From NCBI GenBank assembly GCA_017452335.1, contig JAFTMP010000030.1, positions 1-18,602 on the forward strand: a DNA stretch of 18,602 bases, read 5' to 3'. Within the stretch, counting starts at the first letter, position 1. Each line of letters begins with the position of its first letter. The notes under the pieces are model-generated. The model saw only the letters and a program-made list of their open reading frames with translations, did no database searches and was not told the DNA's origin. The DNA comes from Clostridia bacterium. GTDB lineage: Bacteria > Bacillota > Clostridia > Oscillospirales > CAG-272. The translations under genes and the position numbers were made by a program. Positions 8,086 to 15,545 of this stretch are shown here, piece by piece.

Positions 8086-10164
8086 ATGAAAAAGAGAATT
8101 TTAAGCTTGATCCTTTGCCTTGCAACACTGATGACTGCGGTAGTCGGGCTGACAGCTTGTGATAACGGCAAGACTGTTTTCGGTGAGGAAGGCGATGCCA
8201 AAGCGCAGACCCTCGTAATCGCCGCCATCAAAGACGAGAAGACTACGGATGCTGCTCTGAAGGCTGTTGAGGATGCCCTTAACGAGATTACCGAGTCGGA
8301 ATACAATACCCATGTTGTTTTGAAGTTCTTCACCGCTGATGAATATGCACAGAAGATCCTTGAGATGTCTCAGAGACTCGCTGCAAAGCAGCAGCAGTAT
8401 GAGGATCAGCTGGGCGCAAGCTCCGGCGTCAGCGATACCGGCACTGTGGAAGATCCCCGCGAATACAATGAAGATCAGCTTCTGGAATGGGGACTGACCG
8501 CTGAGCAGATCGCACAGCTGGGTAAGGAAGACAACGATCAGATCAGCGCGAACGGCGACTTCTACTACCTGGACGAGCTGAACAGACCCGTTACCATCTA
8601 CCCCACTGTCAGCGAAGATCAGTTGGACGTGGTATTTATCGACAGCATTGATACTTATTACAAGCTGATGCAGAATCAGTATATCATTTGCTTGAACAAC
8701 AGTATTGCAGCAAACGGCAGCTTCAGAAAGTATTTGAATGGTGCAATGCTCGACCGCATCTACAAGATAAACAACGGTCGCGAGAAGCAGTTTGCTACCA
8801 CTGAAGCAGGCGATGCTTTTGCGATTCCCAACAACTATTTGACGGATAGTGCAAACTATCTGCTGATCAACAAGAAGCTGCTTGATCACTATGGATACGA
8901 TATCAAGTGCGACACCTACGTTACCGACGCAGTAAATACCTCCGGTATGGATGACTTGAGCGACCTTGACAAGTTCCTCAAGGAAGTTATGAAGGACAAC
9001 GCTACCAACAGCGAAGAGTTGAAGGTTGACAAAGTGATCTACAACTATTCCGGTGTGGATATGTTTAGTTATTTTGGTGATGATGAAAACTTCTCTTTGA
9101 TGGGTATCATCTCTACTAAGTCCTACAATACTCAGACTTCTCCTGCAGCAGACAGCGTTTTGAAGCGTTCTTCTTTCAAAAAGGCAATGTCTTTGGTATA
9201 TGATCTGAAGAAGATGGGTATGGCACCCATTATGGATAGCTGCTTCTATACCGAGACCGATGAAGAAGCAGGATTTATGGTTCCCAGAGCAACCATGGAA
9301 GAGATGAAGGCAGCAAACCAGAGCTTTGCTGTTGCAATGGTAAGCGGTGACACCAAGCTTCCCGAGTACTACAGCGAAGAAGATTACTATGTTGTCAGAA
9401 CCAGTGCTTATGAGATCGACAACCAGATGTTTGAGTCTATGTTTGCGATCAGCACCTTCTCTACCACTGCACTTGATATGGATACCAACATGTGGCTGCA
9501 GAATAAGATCGGCGACTACGATCTTCAGACCAACACCAGAGCATTTGAGCTGATCTCTATGCTCCAGACCAATGAGGATTCAGTAAACCTGTTGACCTAC
9601 GGTATCGAAGGTGTAGACTATGAAGTGTACGAAAACGATCCCAAGGTATACAAAGCAGGCGAAAAGGGCGACTATAAGCCTGTATACGGTCTTGGCAACC
9701 TGTTCTTGACCAAGGAAAGCGATAGCATGGATTCCAGAACTGCATACTATGCAGCAAATAACTGGGAGATGGCTAAGCTTCAGATCCGTTCCGCAACCTG
9801 CACTCCTTACTGCGGATTCTATCTGCGTGACTTCTCTGAGTATCAGCCTGCAGGCGAAGAAGACCTGATGACTGCTCTTGAGATTCAAGCAGAACTGCAG
9901 AAGGTTTCCAAGGAGATCATGGATAAGATCAACAACTTTGAGGGCAAGAACGATGCCGGAGAAGAGTGCACGATCGAAGAGTACATAGATGAACTCCAGA
10001 AGGGTCTGGGCACCTCCGAAGCCTACAAGATGGCAATTCAGGGCTATAAGGTGGTAGAAGAAGGAAAGTATGACGGTCCTTCTTACGAGGCTATGCCTTA
10101 TCCTCAGTACTGCTGGTTCTACTTCTTGGTTTACCATGGCGAAGGTAAGTACTACGCAGCATAA
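8086..10164 (+). CDS. Extracellular solute-binding lipoprotein, ABC-transporter family 1-like
   Basis: The 692-residue product begins with a lipoprotein signal peptide: MKKR, a hydrophobic stretch, then lipobox LTAC with the lipidated cysteine at position 25. It should be anchored on the outer face of the membrane. The mature part resembles large sugar- or oligosaccharide-type solute-binding proteins: TLVIAAIKDEKT (42-53), VVFIDSIDTYYKLMQ (182-196), FAIPNNYLTDSANYLLINKK (245-264) and NLLTYGIEGVDYEVYEND (501-518). About 80 Gln/Asp/Glu-rich residues (roughly 98-178) appear inserted in the first lobe. No transporter permease or ATPase gene flanks it; it is a one-gene unit with its own promoter and terminator. 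It could serve a transporter encoded elsewhere or act as a surface sensor. The substrate is unknown. Start: ATG with AGGAGG seven bases upstream; an in-frame start at 8041 lies within the promoter. Confidence 0.85.
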   Translation: MKKRILSLILCLATLMTAVVGLTACDNGKTVFGEEGDAKAQTLVIAAIKDEKTTDAALKAVEDALNEITESEYNTHVVLKFFTADEYAQKILEMSQRLAAKQQQYEDQLGASSGVSDTGTVEDPREYNEDQLLEWGLTAEQIAQLGKEDNDQISANGDFYYLDELNRPVTIYPTVSEDQLDVVFIDSIDTYYKLMQNQYIICLNNSIAANGSFRKYLNGAMLDRIYKINNGREKQFATTEAGDAFAIPNNYLTDSANYLLINKKLLDHYGYDIKCDTYVTDAVNTSGMDDLSDLDKFLKEVMKDNATNSEELKVDKVIYNYSGVDMFSYFGDDENFSLMGIISTKSYNTQTSPAADSVLKRSSFKKAMSLVYDLKKMGMAPIMDSCFYTETDEEAGFMVPRATMEEMKAANQSFAVAMVSGDTKLPEYYSEEDYYVVRTSAYEIDNQMFESMFAISTFSTTALDMDTNMWLQNKIGDYDLQTNTRAFELISMLQTNEDSVNLLTYGIEGVDYEVYENDPKVYKAGEKGDYKPVYGLGNLFLTKESDSMDSRTAYYAANNWEMAKLQIRSATCTPYCGFYLRDFSEYQPAGEEDLMTALEIQAELQKVSKEIMDKINNFEGKNDAGEECTIEEYIDELQKGLGTSEAYKMAIQGYKVVEEGKYDGPSYEAMPYPQYCWFYFLVYHGEGKYYAA

Positions 10165-10180
10165 TTGACGGTTATGATCT

Positions 10181-10218
10181 AAAAAAAGGGCTGTTGCTTT
10201 TCGCAACAGCTCTTTTTT
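10181..10218 (+). terminator. Intrinsic terminator after the lipoprotein gene
   Basis: A ten-base-pair stem (GGGCTGTTGC at 10188-10197 with GCAACAGCTC at 10203-10212, one G-T pair) with a five-base loop is preceded by seven A residues and followed by six T residues. The flanking A and T tracts can extend the stem and make it work in either direction. Confidence 0.92.
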
Positions 10219-10266
10219 GAAGCCAAAAAAGAATTGAGAAAAAACACAAAAAATTAGGGAATACAC

Positions 10267-10295
10267 TTGAAAAAGAAGAGAAAGTGTGATATACT
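10267..10295 (+). promoter_or_regulatory. Sigma-A promoter of the SRP RNA
   Basis: TTGAAA (10267-10272) and TATACT (10290-10295) have a 17-base spacer. Transcription would begin near 10302, just upstream of the folded SRP RNA. The same transcript could read through into dnaX. Confidence 0.82.
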
Positions 10296-10323
10296 AATAC
10301 GGTAACAGTGGAATACGAAATAA

Positions 10324-10512
10324 GGCCATGCGTTTTCAATAGGCGTGGTCAGCATCGGTGTATGCGTTATCAAGAATGGGTCCTGCGCAATTTGCCCCCG
10401 TGAACCGTGTCAGGTGGGGAACCAAGCAGCACTAAGCGGTCAGGTGGATGTGCCGCAGACAGCCTGTTCCGAGTATATATACGGCGCACGCTCTCCTTGG
10501 AGGCGTATGGTC
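10324..10512 (+). ncRNA. ffs: Signal recognition particle RNA (scRNA/4.5S-type)
   Basis: This RNA scaffolds Ffh (SRP54) for co-translational membrane targeting. The apical core is clear: GTGTCAGGT, a GGAA tetraloop at 10418-10421, then AAGCAGCACTAAG, followed by TGCCGCAG. Below it I can pair a continuous rod: 10383-10387 with 10454-10458, 10374-10380 with 10463-10469, 10358-10363 with 10477-10482, 10343-10347 with 10487-10491, and 10324-10332 with 10504-10512 (including G-U pairs). This gives about 190 nucleotides, between the small 4.5S and the large Bacillus forms. I see no secure Alu domain. The two base pairs under the tetraloop are swapped relative to the usual CC/GG (see findings). Its place just before dnaX is the usual Bacillota location. 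The exact ends are inferred from pairing and the promoter. Confidence 0.88.
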
Positions 10513-10556
10513 TTATTTTGTACTTCACTGTTTTTTTCGTTAAAGGAGCAGAGGAT

Positions 10557-12128
10557 ATGCATCAAGCATTATATAGAAAATACAGACCCTCCGATTTTTC
10601 CAAGGTCGTAGGGCAGGAACACATTACCTCTGTTTTGAGGTACGAGGTGGCAGAAGGGAAGACCAGCCATGCGTATCTCTTCTGTGGAAGCAGAGGAACG
10701 GGAAAAACCACCTGTGCGAAGATCCTTTCAAAGGCAGTGAACTGTCTTGCGCCCATCGAGGGAAATCCTTGCTGTCAGTGTGAAAACTGTCTTGCCATTG
10801 AAAAGGGAAGAACCACCGATGTGATGGAAATGGATGCCGCATCCAATACGGGTGTTGATTATATCAGAGATATCCGCGATGCTGTTATGTATGCCCCCTC
10901 TATGTTAAGCACCCGCGTGTATATCATCGACGAGGTGCACATGTTGTCTGACGGTGCTTTTAACGCACTGTTAAAGACACTGGAGGAACCGCCCTCTAAC
11001 GTGATCTTTATTTTGGCAACCACCGAAATGCAAAAGATCCCTGCAACGATCCTATCCCGCTGTCAGCGTTTTGAGTTTCGGCGCATAGCAGGTGCGGTGA
11101 TTGCAGAACGATTGATGCACATTGCAGAAGAGGAAGGACTGACCCTTGAAAAAGAGGCGGCGCATCTGATTGCGCGTCTGGCACAGGGCGGTATGAGAGA
11201 TGCCATCTCCATGCTGGAGCTGTGCGGAGCCGAAGGAAAGAGAATTGACCGTGCTCTTGTGGAAGCGCTTTCCGGAGGTGCAGGACGGCAGATGGTGGAA
11301 AAGACGGTGGATGCCCTTGCCGCAAAGGACAAGGCGGCGCTCTTTGCCATTATCGCAAAGCTCTTTGAGTCTTCAGGGGATTTAAGCGTTTTTTGGCAGG
11401 AATTGATCGGATATTACAGGGATATGATCGTTGTAAAGACCGTCAAAAACATGGAAAACGATGCCTTGCGTGAGGACATCTTAGACTTGACGCAAAGCGA
11501 GTATGAAAAGCTTTTGGCACATGCAGAAAAGTTCCGCTACGAAACGCTGATGTACCATTGCTCGGTGCTGGACGGCGCGCTGTCGGCAACCTCGGGGAAG
11601 AGCGGCGTATCGGGCAGAATTGCGGCGGAATTGGCATTGATGAAGATGAGCTGCGAAAATGTTCAGACTACTCCCGAGGCGCTTCTTGCACGCATCGCGG
11701 CGCTGGAGGACAAGATCAACGGCGGATTGATCACCGTAGCATCCTCCTTCTCCCCGGAGGGTGGGCAACCCAAGAAGGAGCCTGCCGCAACGGAGGTGCA
11801 AAGCAGTTCCTTTGCAGAAGCCGCGGCTGTAAAGCAGGCAAAAGAAATGCCCTCCTTTATCGAGGTGGTGCAGGCATACGCTAGACTGGAACCGGGCACG
11901 GCGGCATTTTTAAATGATGCGAGAGCCTATCTTGTGGATGACAGTACAGTTGAAGTGGTGCTGTCTTCGGATTTTGCTCTGAAGATGCTCACCGCCAATG
12001 GTGCTGAAAAAGCCCTTTGCGCCATTATTCGCAATACCCAAGGTATGGCAGTGCAGGTGCGCTTTACGCTCAATAATGCCTATGAAGGTGCATCAAAGAG
12101 TGTGGATGCGCTTGATGAATTATCATAA
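10557..12128 (+). CDS. dnaX: DNA polymerase III subunit gamma/tau
   Basis: DnaX is the ATPase of the clamp loader that places the beta clamp on primed DNA. The 523-residue product starts MHQALYRKYRPSDF, as in the family. It has a Walker A motif GSRGTGKT (44-51), a zinc site C63, C72, C75 and C78, Walker B IIDEVHML (123-130), sensor SRC (167-169) and the clamp-loader lid and collar domains to about residue 360. A variable tail (about 380-523) corresponds to a short tau extension. The ATG at 10557 has AAAGGAG eight bases upstream. A longer open frame from 10407 runs through the SRP RNA and is not coding. It heads the dnaX-ybaB-recR cluster. I saw no convincing programmed frameshift signal. Confidence 0.96.
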   Translation: MHQALYRKYRPSDFSKVVGQEHITSVLRYEVAEGKTSHAYLFCGSRGTGKTTCAKILSKAVNCLAPIEGNPCCQCENCLAIEKGRTTDVMEMDAASNTGVDYIRDIRDAVMYAPSMLSTRVYIIDEVHMLSDGAFNALLKTLEEPPSNVIFILATTEMQKIPATILSRCQRFEFRRIAGAVIAERLMHIAEEEGLTLEKEAAHLIARLAQGGMRDAISMLELCGAEGKRIDRALVEALSGGAGRQMVEKTVDALAAKDKAALFAIIAKLFESSGDLSVFWQELIGYYRDMIVVKTVKNMENDALREDILDLTQSEYEKLLAHAEKFRYETLMYHCSVLDGALSATSGKSGVSGRIAAELALMKMSCENVQTTPEALLARIAALEDKINGGLITVASSFSPEGGQPKKEPAATEVQSSSFAEAAAVKQAKEMPSFIEVVQAYARLEPGTAAFLNDARAYLVDDSTVEVVLSSDFALKMLTANGAEKALCAIIRNTQGMAVQVRFTLNNAYEGASKSVDALDELS

Positions 12129-12181
12129 AGTTTATATTTAGATTATATTGATCGTTTATAATATGGAAAGGAATTAAAAAT

Positions 12182-12529
12182 ATGAAAGCAAGATTACCCC
12201 AGGGATTCGGCGGCGGTCCCCAGAACATGAATGCAATGATCCGCCAGGCACAGAAGATGCAGGAGCAAATGGAAGAGCTGCAGGCAGATCTGGATGCCAG
12301 AGAATATGAGACCAATGCAGGCGGCGGTGTTGTAACCGTAAAGATCAACGGCAAAAAGGAGATTCTCTCCATTGATATCAAGCCCGAGATCGTGGATCCC
12401 GATGATATCGAGACACTGAGCGACGTGCTGACTGCGGCAGTCAATGAAGCGATCCGTAAGGTAGAAGAGACCAATTCCGCTGAGATGTCCAAGGTGACCG
12501 GCGGCATGAGTCTGCCCGGAATGTTTTAA
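12182..12529 (+). CDS. YbaB/EbfC family nucleoid-associated protein
   Basis: Members of this family are small dimeric DNA-binding proteins that coat the nucleoid; the conserved neighbourhood links them to recombination. The 115-residue product has the family length and pattern: a methionine- and glutamine-rich helix near 18-45 (NAMIRQAQKMQEQMEELQAD) and the beta-hairpin core GGGVVTVKINGKKEI near 45-59. It continues with SIDIKPEIVDPDDIETLSDV and ends in a glycine-rich tail. GGAAAGGAA about nine bases upstream supports the ATG. The 53-base gap after dnaX is AT-rich and contains a TATAAT at 12157-12162 with no good -35, so a weak internal promoter is possible. recR begins three bases after its stop. 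Confidence 0.93.
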   Translation: MKARLPQGFGGGPQNMNAMIRQAQKMQEQMEELQADLDAREYETNAGGGVVTVKINGKKEILSIDIKPEIVDPDDIETLSDVLTAAVNEAIRKVEETNSAEMSKVTGGMSLPGMF

Positions 12530-12532
12530 AGC

Positions 12533-13135
12533 ATGAATGAATATTTGTTACCGCTGGAGCTGATGGTGGAGCAGTTGGGACAACTGCCCGGAGTCGGCAG
12601 AAAAACGGCGGCAAAATACGCGTTTCATCTGCTGGAGTTGCCTCAAGAGGAGCTGGAACAGTTTTGTGCCACACTTCTTGACGGTAAACGCAGAATCAAG
12701 TCGTGCAAGCACTGTAACAATCTCTGTGAGGGCGAGGTATGTACCGTTTGCGCAGATGCAAAGCGGGCAAACGGACAGATCTGCGTGGTGGAGGATGTGA
12801 AAACGCTGATGGCGATGGAGCGCGCAGGAACCTTCAAAGGGTGTTACCACGTCCTTGGCGGTGCGCTTTCTCCCATTGACGGCATCGGACCCGATCAGCT
12901 TGATCTTTTGGGATTACTTGAGCGCATTGATCATGACGCCATTACCGAGGTGATCCTTGCCACCAATCCCACAGTTGAGGGAGAAACAACGGCACTGTAT
13001 ATTACCAAGCTGCTTAAAAACAAGGAGCTGAAAATTACCCGTCTTGCCTGCGGTATTCCCGTGGGTGCGGATTTGGAATACGCAGATGAAATGACCCTTT
13101 CAAAGGCTTTGGAAGGGCGCATGGCATTAAATTAA
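12533..13135 (+). CDS. recR: Recombination mediator protein RecR
   Basis: RecR works with RecO (and RecF) to load RecA on single-stranded DNA gaps. The 200-residue product has a helix-hairpin-helix LPGVGRKTAAKYAFHLL (18-34), a zinc finger with C58, C61, C70 and C73, and a Toprim domain starting at QICVVED (82-88). The C-terminal motif ACGIPVGADLEYADEMTL is also present. It starts three bases after the ybaB stop without an obvious ribosome binding site, so translational coupling to ybaB is likely. No terminator is visible immediately after it. Confidence 0.97.
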   Translation: MNEYLLPLELMVEQLGQLPGVGRKTAAKYAFHLLELPQEELEQFCATLLDGKRRIKSCKHCNNLCEGEVCTVCADAKRANGQICVVEDVKTLMAMERAGTFKGCYHVLGGALSPIDGIGPDQLDLLGLLERIDHDAITEVILATNPTVEGETTALYITKLLKNKELKITRLACGIPVGADLEYADEMTLSKALEGRMALN

Positions 13136-13180
13136 AGACAATCGGAGCGGACAAGCTCCCGTGAAAGGACGGCTGTTAAA

Positions 13181-13738
13181 ATGAAATACTATACGATGCA
13201 ATTCGGCGCACTTGAACGCCATCTGCCCCTTTGCGAGGTGGTAGACGATCTTTACATTGCAGGATTTGTACTGCTGGGCGATCCCGCACTCAGCGAGGAG
13301 TGCGCAAAGGAGCTTTTGGAAATTGCTCCCGAATATGACTACATCCTCACAGCCGAGGCAAAGGGTATCCCCCTTGCACATGAGATGGCAAAACAGCATG
13401 GGGATGAAAAGTACATGATTGCCAGAAAGGGCGCAAAGCTCTATATGACCGGCGTGTTTAAGGTGTGCGTGCACTCCATCACCACAGCTAAGGAACAGAA
13501 CCTCTATCTGGATATTGCAGATGCTGAACTGATGAAGGGCAAGCGTATCTTGATCGTGGACGACGTGATCTCCACGGGTGAGTCTCTTGCCGCTCTTGAA
13601 AAGCTGGTAGAGCAGGCAGGCGGCGTGATCGTTGGCAAGCTGGCTGTGCTGGCAGAGGGCGTTGCTGCCTCCAGAGACGATATTGGATATCTGCAAAAGC
13701 TGCCTCTCTTCCATGCAGACGGCAGTGTGAAGGCATAA
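13181..13738 (+). CDS. Phosphoribosyltransferase-family protein (adenine/xanthine PRT-like)
   Basis: The 185-residue product has the type I phosphoribosyltransferase fold. Its PRPP-binding motif is ILIVDDVISTGES (123-135), the flexible loop segment is ARKGAKLYMT (81-90), and a substrate-side hood motif reads LTAEAKGIPLAHEMA (56-70). Overall it is closest to adenine and xanthine phosphoribosyltransferases, which salvage purine bases to nucleotides using PRPP. It could instead be a regulatory PRT-fold protein; the second PRPP-motif acidic pair (D127-D128) is intact, which favours activity. The ATG has AAAGGA 11 bases upstream. It is 45 bases downstream of recR with a small five-base-pair hairpin between (13144-13159), so it may share the dnaX transcript. 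The base specificity cannot be read from sequence. Confidence 0.8.
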   Translation: MKYYTMQFGALERHLPLCEVVDDLYIAGFVLLGDPALSEECAKELLEIAPEYDYILTAEAKGIPLAHEMAKQHGDEKYMIARKGAKLYMTGVFKVCVHSITTAKEQNLYLDIADAELMKGKRILIVDDVISTGESLAALEKLVEQAGGVIVGKLAVLAEGVAASRDDIGYLQKLPLFHADGSVKA

Positions 13739-13823
13739 AAGTCAAGAGAATAATTTTCCTCCCTTCCTCGTATCTATAACTATGCGCCCCGCGTGCGGGT
13801 GATAGAATACGGGGGAGAGAGTG

Positions 13824-14375
13824 ATGCTTCGACGGCTGTTTTTTGAAAAAGGGTCCTTTTGGCTCGTACTATGCAGTGCGGCGGTATTTGGCGCACTGCT
13901 GGGATTGTTATGCAGGCATGAGGTGACGATTTCCCTGCTTGCAGGAGGCTTTGCGCACAGCTTTCCGGGAAATTTTTCTGCGGATGCTCTTGCAAAAGCA
14001 GTCCTTTGGCAGATGCTCCCGTTGCTGTTTATGTACTACAGCGCTTACGGCGTGCTGGTTCGCCCGACTTGTTTGGCGGTGCTGGCGTTGCGCGGTGTGC
14101 TTTGCGGGTATAACTGTCTGCTGTTTTGCAGATGCACCGAGTTTTCCCATCCCATCAGCATTCTCCTGCTCTGCCTGTTTTTGCTTTTTGAGGGGCTGAC
14201 GCTGTCGCTTCACGCCTCCTTTGCACATTTGGCATCTTCCTTTTCCATTGCCGTGCGCAAGGGGAAGGGGAGAAACAGTGCTTTGCGTTTTACGGGGGAT
14301 CTGCTGTTTTTTTACGGGTTGATCCTGTTTCTCTACATTTTAAGGGGTTGCATCGTTGCTCTGATGAATTCTTGA
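13824..14375 (+). CDS. Multi-pass membrane protein, possibly SpoIIM-like
   Basis: I do not recognise this 183-residue protein with confidence. It has about five hydrophobic segments, near residues 11-29, 60-78, 81-100, 109-128 and 158-178. There is a short extracytoplasmic stretch after the first one and a basic loop (RKGKGR, 145-150) before the last. Size, topology and an LRGVLCGYN turn (89-97) recall the SpoIIM/DUF95 family of sporulation membrane proteins, but that is a weak resemblance. GGGGGAG at 13811-13817 serves the ATG at 13824; the in-frame GTG just before it at 13821 is an alternative. Its stop lies within the ribosome binding site of the next gene, so the two are surely co-transcribed. 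It is rich in cysteine and phenylalanine. Confidence 0.6.
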   Translation: MLRRLFFEKGSFWLVLCSAAVFGALLGLLCRHEVTISLLAGGFAHSFPGNFSADALAKAVLWQMLPLLFMYYSAYGVLVRPTCLAVLALRGVLCGYNCLLFCRCTEFSHPISILLLCLFLLFEGLTLSLHASFAHLASSFSIAVRKGKGRNSALRFTGDLLFFYGLILFLYILRGCIVALMNS

Positions 14376-14390
14376 AAGGAAGCGAAGATT

Positions 14391-15383
14391 TTGGAAATTA
14401 AAAGAAAAAAGAAGTTTAACTTATACAATTTGCTCAATCCCGAAATTGACAGGGATGATGCCAAAAAGGACAGTGACGTTGCGGCACTGAATTTTGTGGG
14501 TTTTTTTAAGCTGCTGGGCAGACGCTTTTCTACCATTTTGTCTACAAATATCCTGTTTGTGCTGGGTAATTTTCCGATTTTTTTCCTTTTGGTTATTTTC
14601 TCGGGCATCATCAACGATCATTCCATCGTTCCCCAGTCCCTTTCCTTTTCTAATCTTTACGGCGCAATGAACCTCAGCGGCACCACCACGCCTCTTGCGG
14701 CAGTGTTGCAGGGCGTTTCCGGTTCTCCTGTACTTGAAAATGAGTACAATGCACCGTTGCTCATCACCTTCATCCTTCTCTCGGGTCTGGTGTTTTTTAC
14801 CTTTGGGCTGGTCAACTGCGGTTGTGCACATATTTTACGCAGTGTGGTGCGCGGCCAGCCGGTGTTCCTTTTTGAGGATTTCTTCGGAACCATCAAGAAA
14901 AACTGGAAACAGGGCTTGGTGCTGGGCATTTTAGACTTGCTGTTTTTAATGCTGGTGCTTTACGATATTTGGGTGTTCTACCTTAATTATGCGGCAAGCT
15001 GGTTCTTCTCCATTGGATTTTTCCTCTCCATCGGTATTTTCGTGCTCTATCTCTGCGCCAGAATGTATGCCTATATGCTGGTGATCACTTTTGATCTCAA
15101 GCTGACAAAGGTCATCAAGAATGCCTTTATTTTCGGATTCCTTGGCTTTAAGAGAAACGTGGTGGCGCTGATCGGTCAGGTGCTGTTGGTGGTTTTGCCC
15201 ATTGCGCTGATCCTTACAGGTGCCCTCATGGCGCTGGGTGCAGTGCTTCCCTTGGTGATCTTATTTGGTATCGGGCTGTTTATGGGATATTATGCTTCCT
15301 ATAAGGTGATCCATAAATATATGATCGAGCCTTATTACGATGAAAACGGCAACCCGCTTCCCGAAACGGAAGAAGATGAATAA
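14391..15383 (+). CDS. YesL/DUF624-like membrane protein
   Basis: The 330-residue product has a lysine-rich N-terminus (EIKRKKKFN). Six predicted membrane segments lie near residues 51-72, 123-142, 174-197, 203-231, 255-278 and 281-301, and it ends in an acidic tail. The pattern ILRSVVRGQP...FEDFFGTIKKNWKQGLVLGILDLL (149-184) is typical of the YesL (DUF624) family. Its members are often found near carbohydrate transporters, but their function is not settled. The start is a TTG with AAAGGA ten bases upstream; there is no ATG or GTG at a suitable place, and the next methionine would remove the first membrane segment. It follows the previous membrane gene by 15 bases and is closed by a strong terminator. 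Confidence 0.78.
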   Translation: MEIKRKKKFNLYNLLNPEIDRDDAKKDSDVAALNFVGFFKLLGRRFSTILSTNILFVLGNFPIFFLLVIFSGIINDHSIVPQSLSFSNLYGAMNLSGTTTPLAAVLQGVSGSPVLENEYNAPLLITFILLSGLVFFTFGLVNCGCAHILRSVVRGQPVFLFEDFFGTIKKNWKQGLVLGILDLLFLMLVLYDIWVFYLNYAASWFFSIGFFLSIGIFVLYLCARMYAYMLVITFDLKLTKVIKNAFIFGFLGFKRNVVALIGQVLLVVLPIALILTGALMALGAVLPLVILFGIGLFMGYYASYKVIHKYMIEPYYDENGNPLPETEEDE

Positions 15384-15393
15384 GTTTTAAAAA

Positions 15394-15434
15394 AGGTGTC
15401 TCGAAGTTGTGCTTCGGGGCACTTCTTTTTTTTT
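15394..15434 (+). terminator. Intrinsic terminator after the YesL-like gene
   Basis: An 11-base-pair stem (GTGTCTCGAAG at 15396-15406 with CTTCGGGGCAC at 15412-15422, two G-T pairs) with a five-base loop is preceded by A residues and followed by nine T residues at 15426-15434. It resembles the terminator at 18228-18273 in sequence (see findings). Confidence 0.93.
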
Positions 15435-15510
15435 GATCTGTTTTTTGCAGAAAATAGTAGAAAAAGTCAACAAAAAAGTAGAAAAAGAAAAAATAAATGA
15501 ACAAAAAGTA

Positions 15511-15539
15511 TTGAAATCATGATGAAAATATGGTATGAT
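15511..15539 (+). promoter_or_regulatory. Extended -10 promoter of the dockerin gene
   Basis: TTGAAA (15511-15516) and TATGAT (15534-15539) are 17 bases apart, and TGG directly precedes the -10, forming an extended -10. The predicted transcription start near 15546 leaves a leader of about 143 bases. The AT-rich stretch 15435-15510 upstream is A-tract-rich on the + strand and could act as an UP element. Confidence 0.85.
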
Positions 15540-15545
15540 AAATTT

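Noticed and set aside
8101..8889. Open frame of 262 codons on the minus strand
   Set aside because: It lies opposite the lipoprotein gene, has no ribosome binding site or promoter of its own, and its product shows no recognisable family; it mirrors codon use on the other strand.
9580..10266. Open frame of 228 codons on the minus strand
   Set aside because: It crosses the lipoprotein terminator and the end of that gene on the opposite strand; no ribosome binding site and no recognisable product.
10407..10556. In-frame N-terminal extension of dnaX by 50 residues
   Set aside because: It runs through the paired core of the SRP RNA, has no ribosome binding site, and the family begins at MHQALYRKYRP, which has AAAGGAG at the right distance.
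11140..11160. A-rich run in dnaX as a programmed frameshift site
   Set aside because: The run is short, there is no clear slippery heptamer with a downstream stem, and it lies in the middle of conserved domains rather than at the gamma/tau boundary.
13744..13823. Possible sporulation-sigma promoter before the SpoIIM-like gene
   Set aside because: GATAGAAT at 13801-13808 partly resembles a sigma-E -10 element, but no matching -35 lies at the right distance and the match is within chance.
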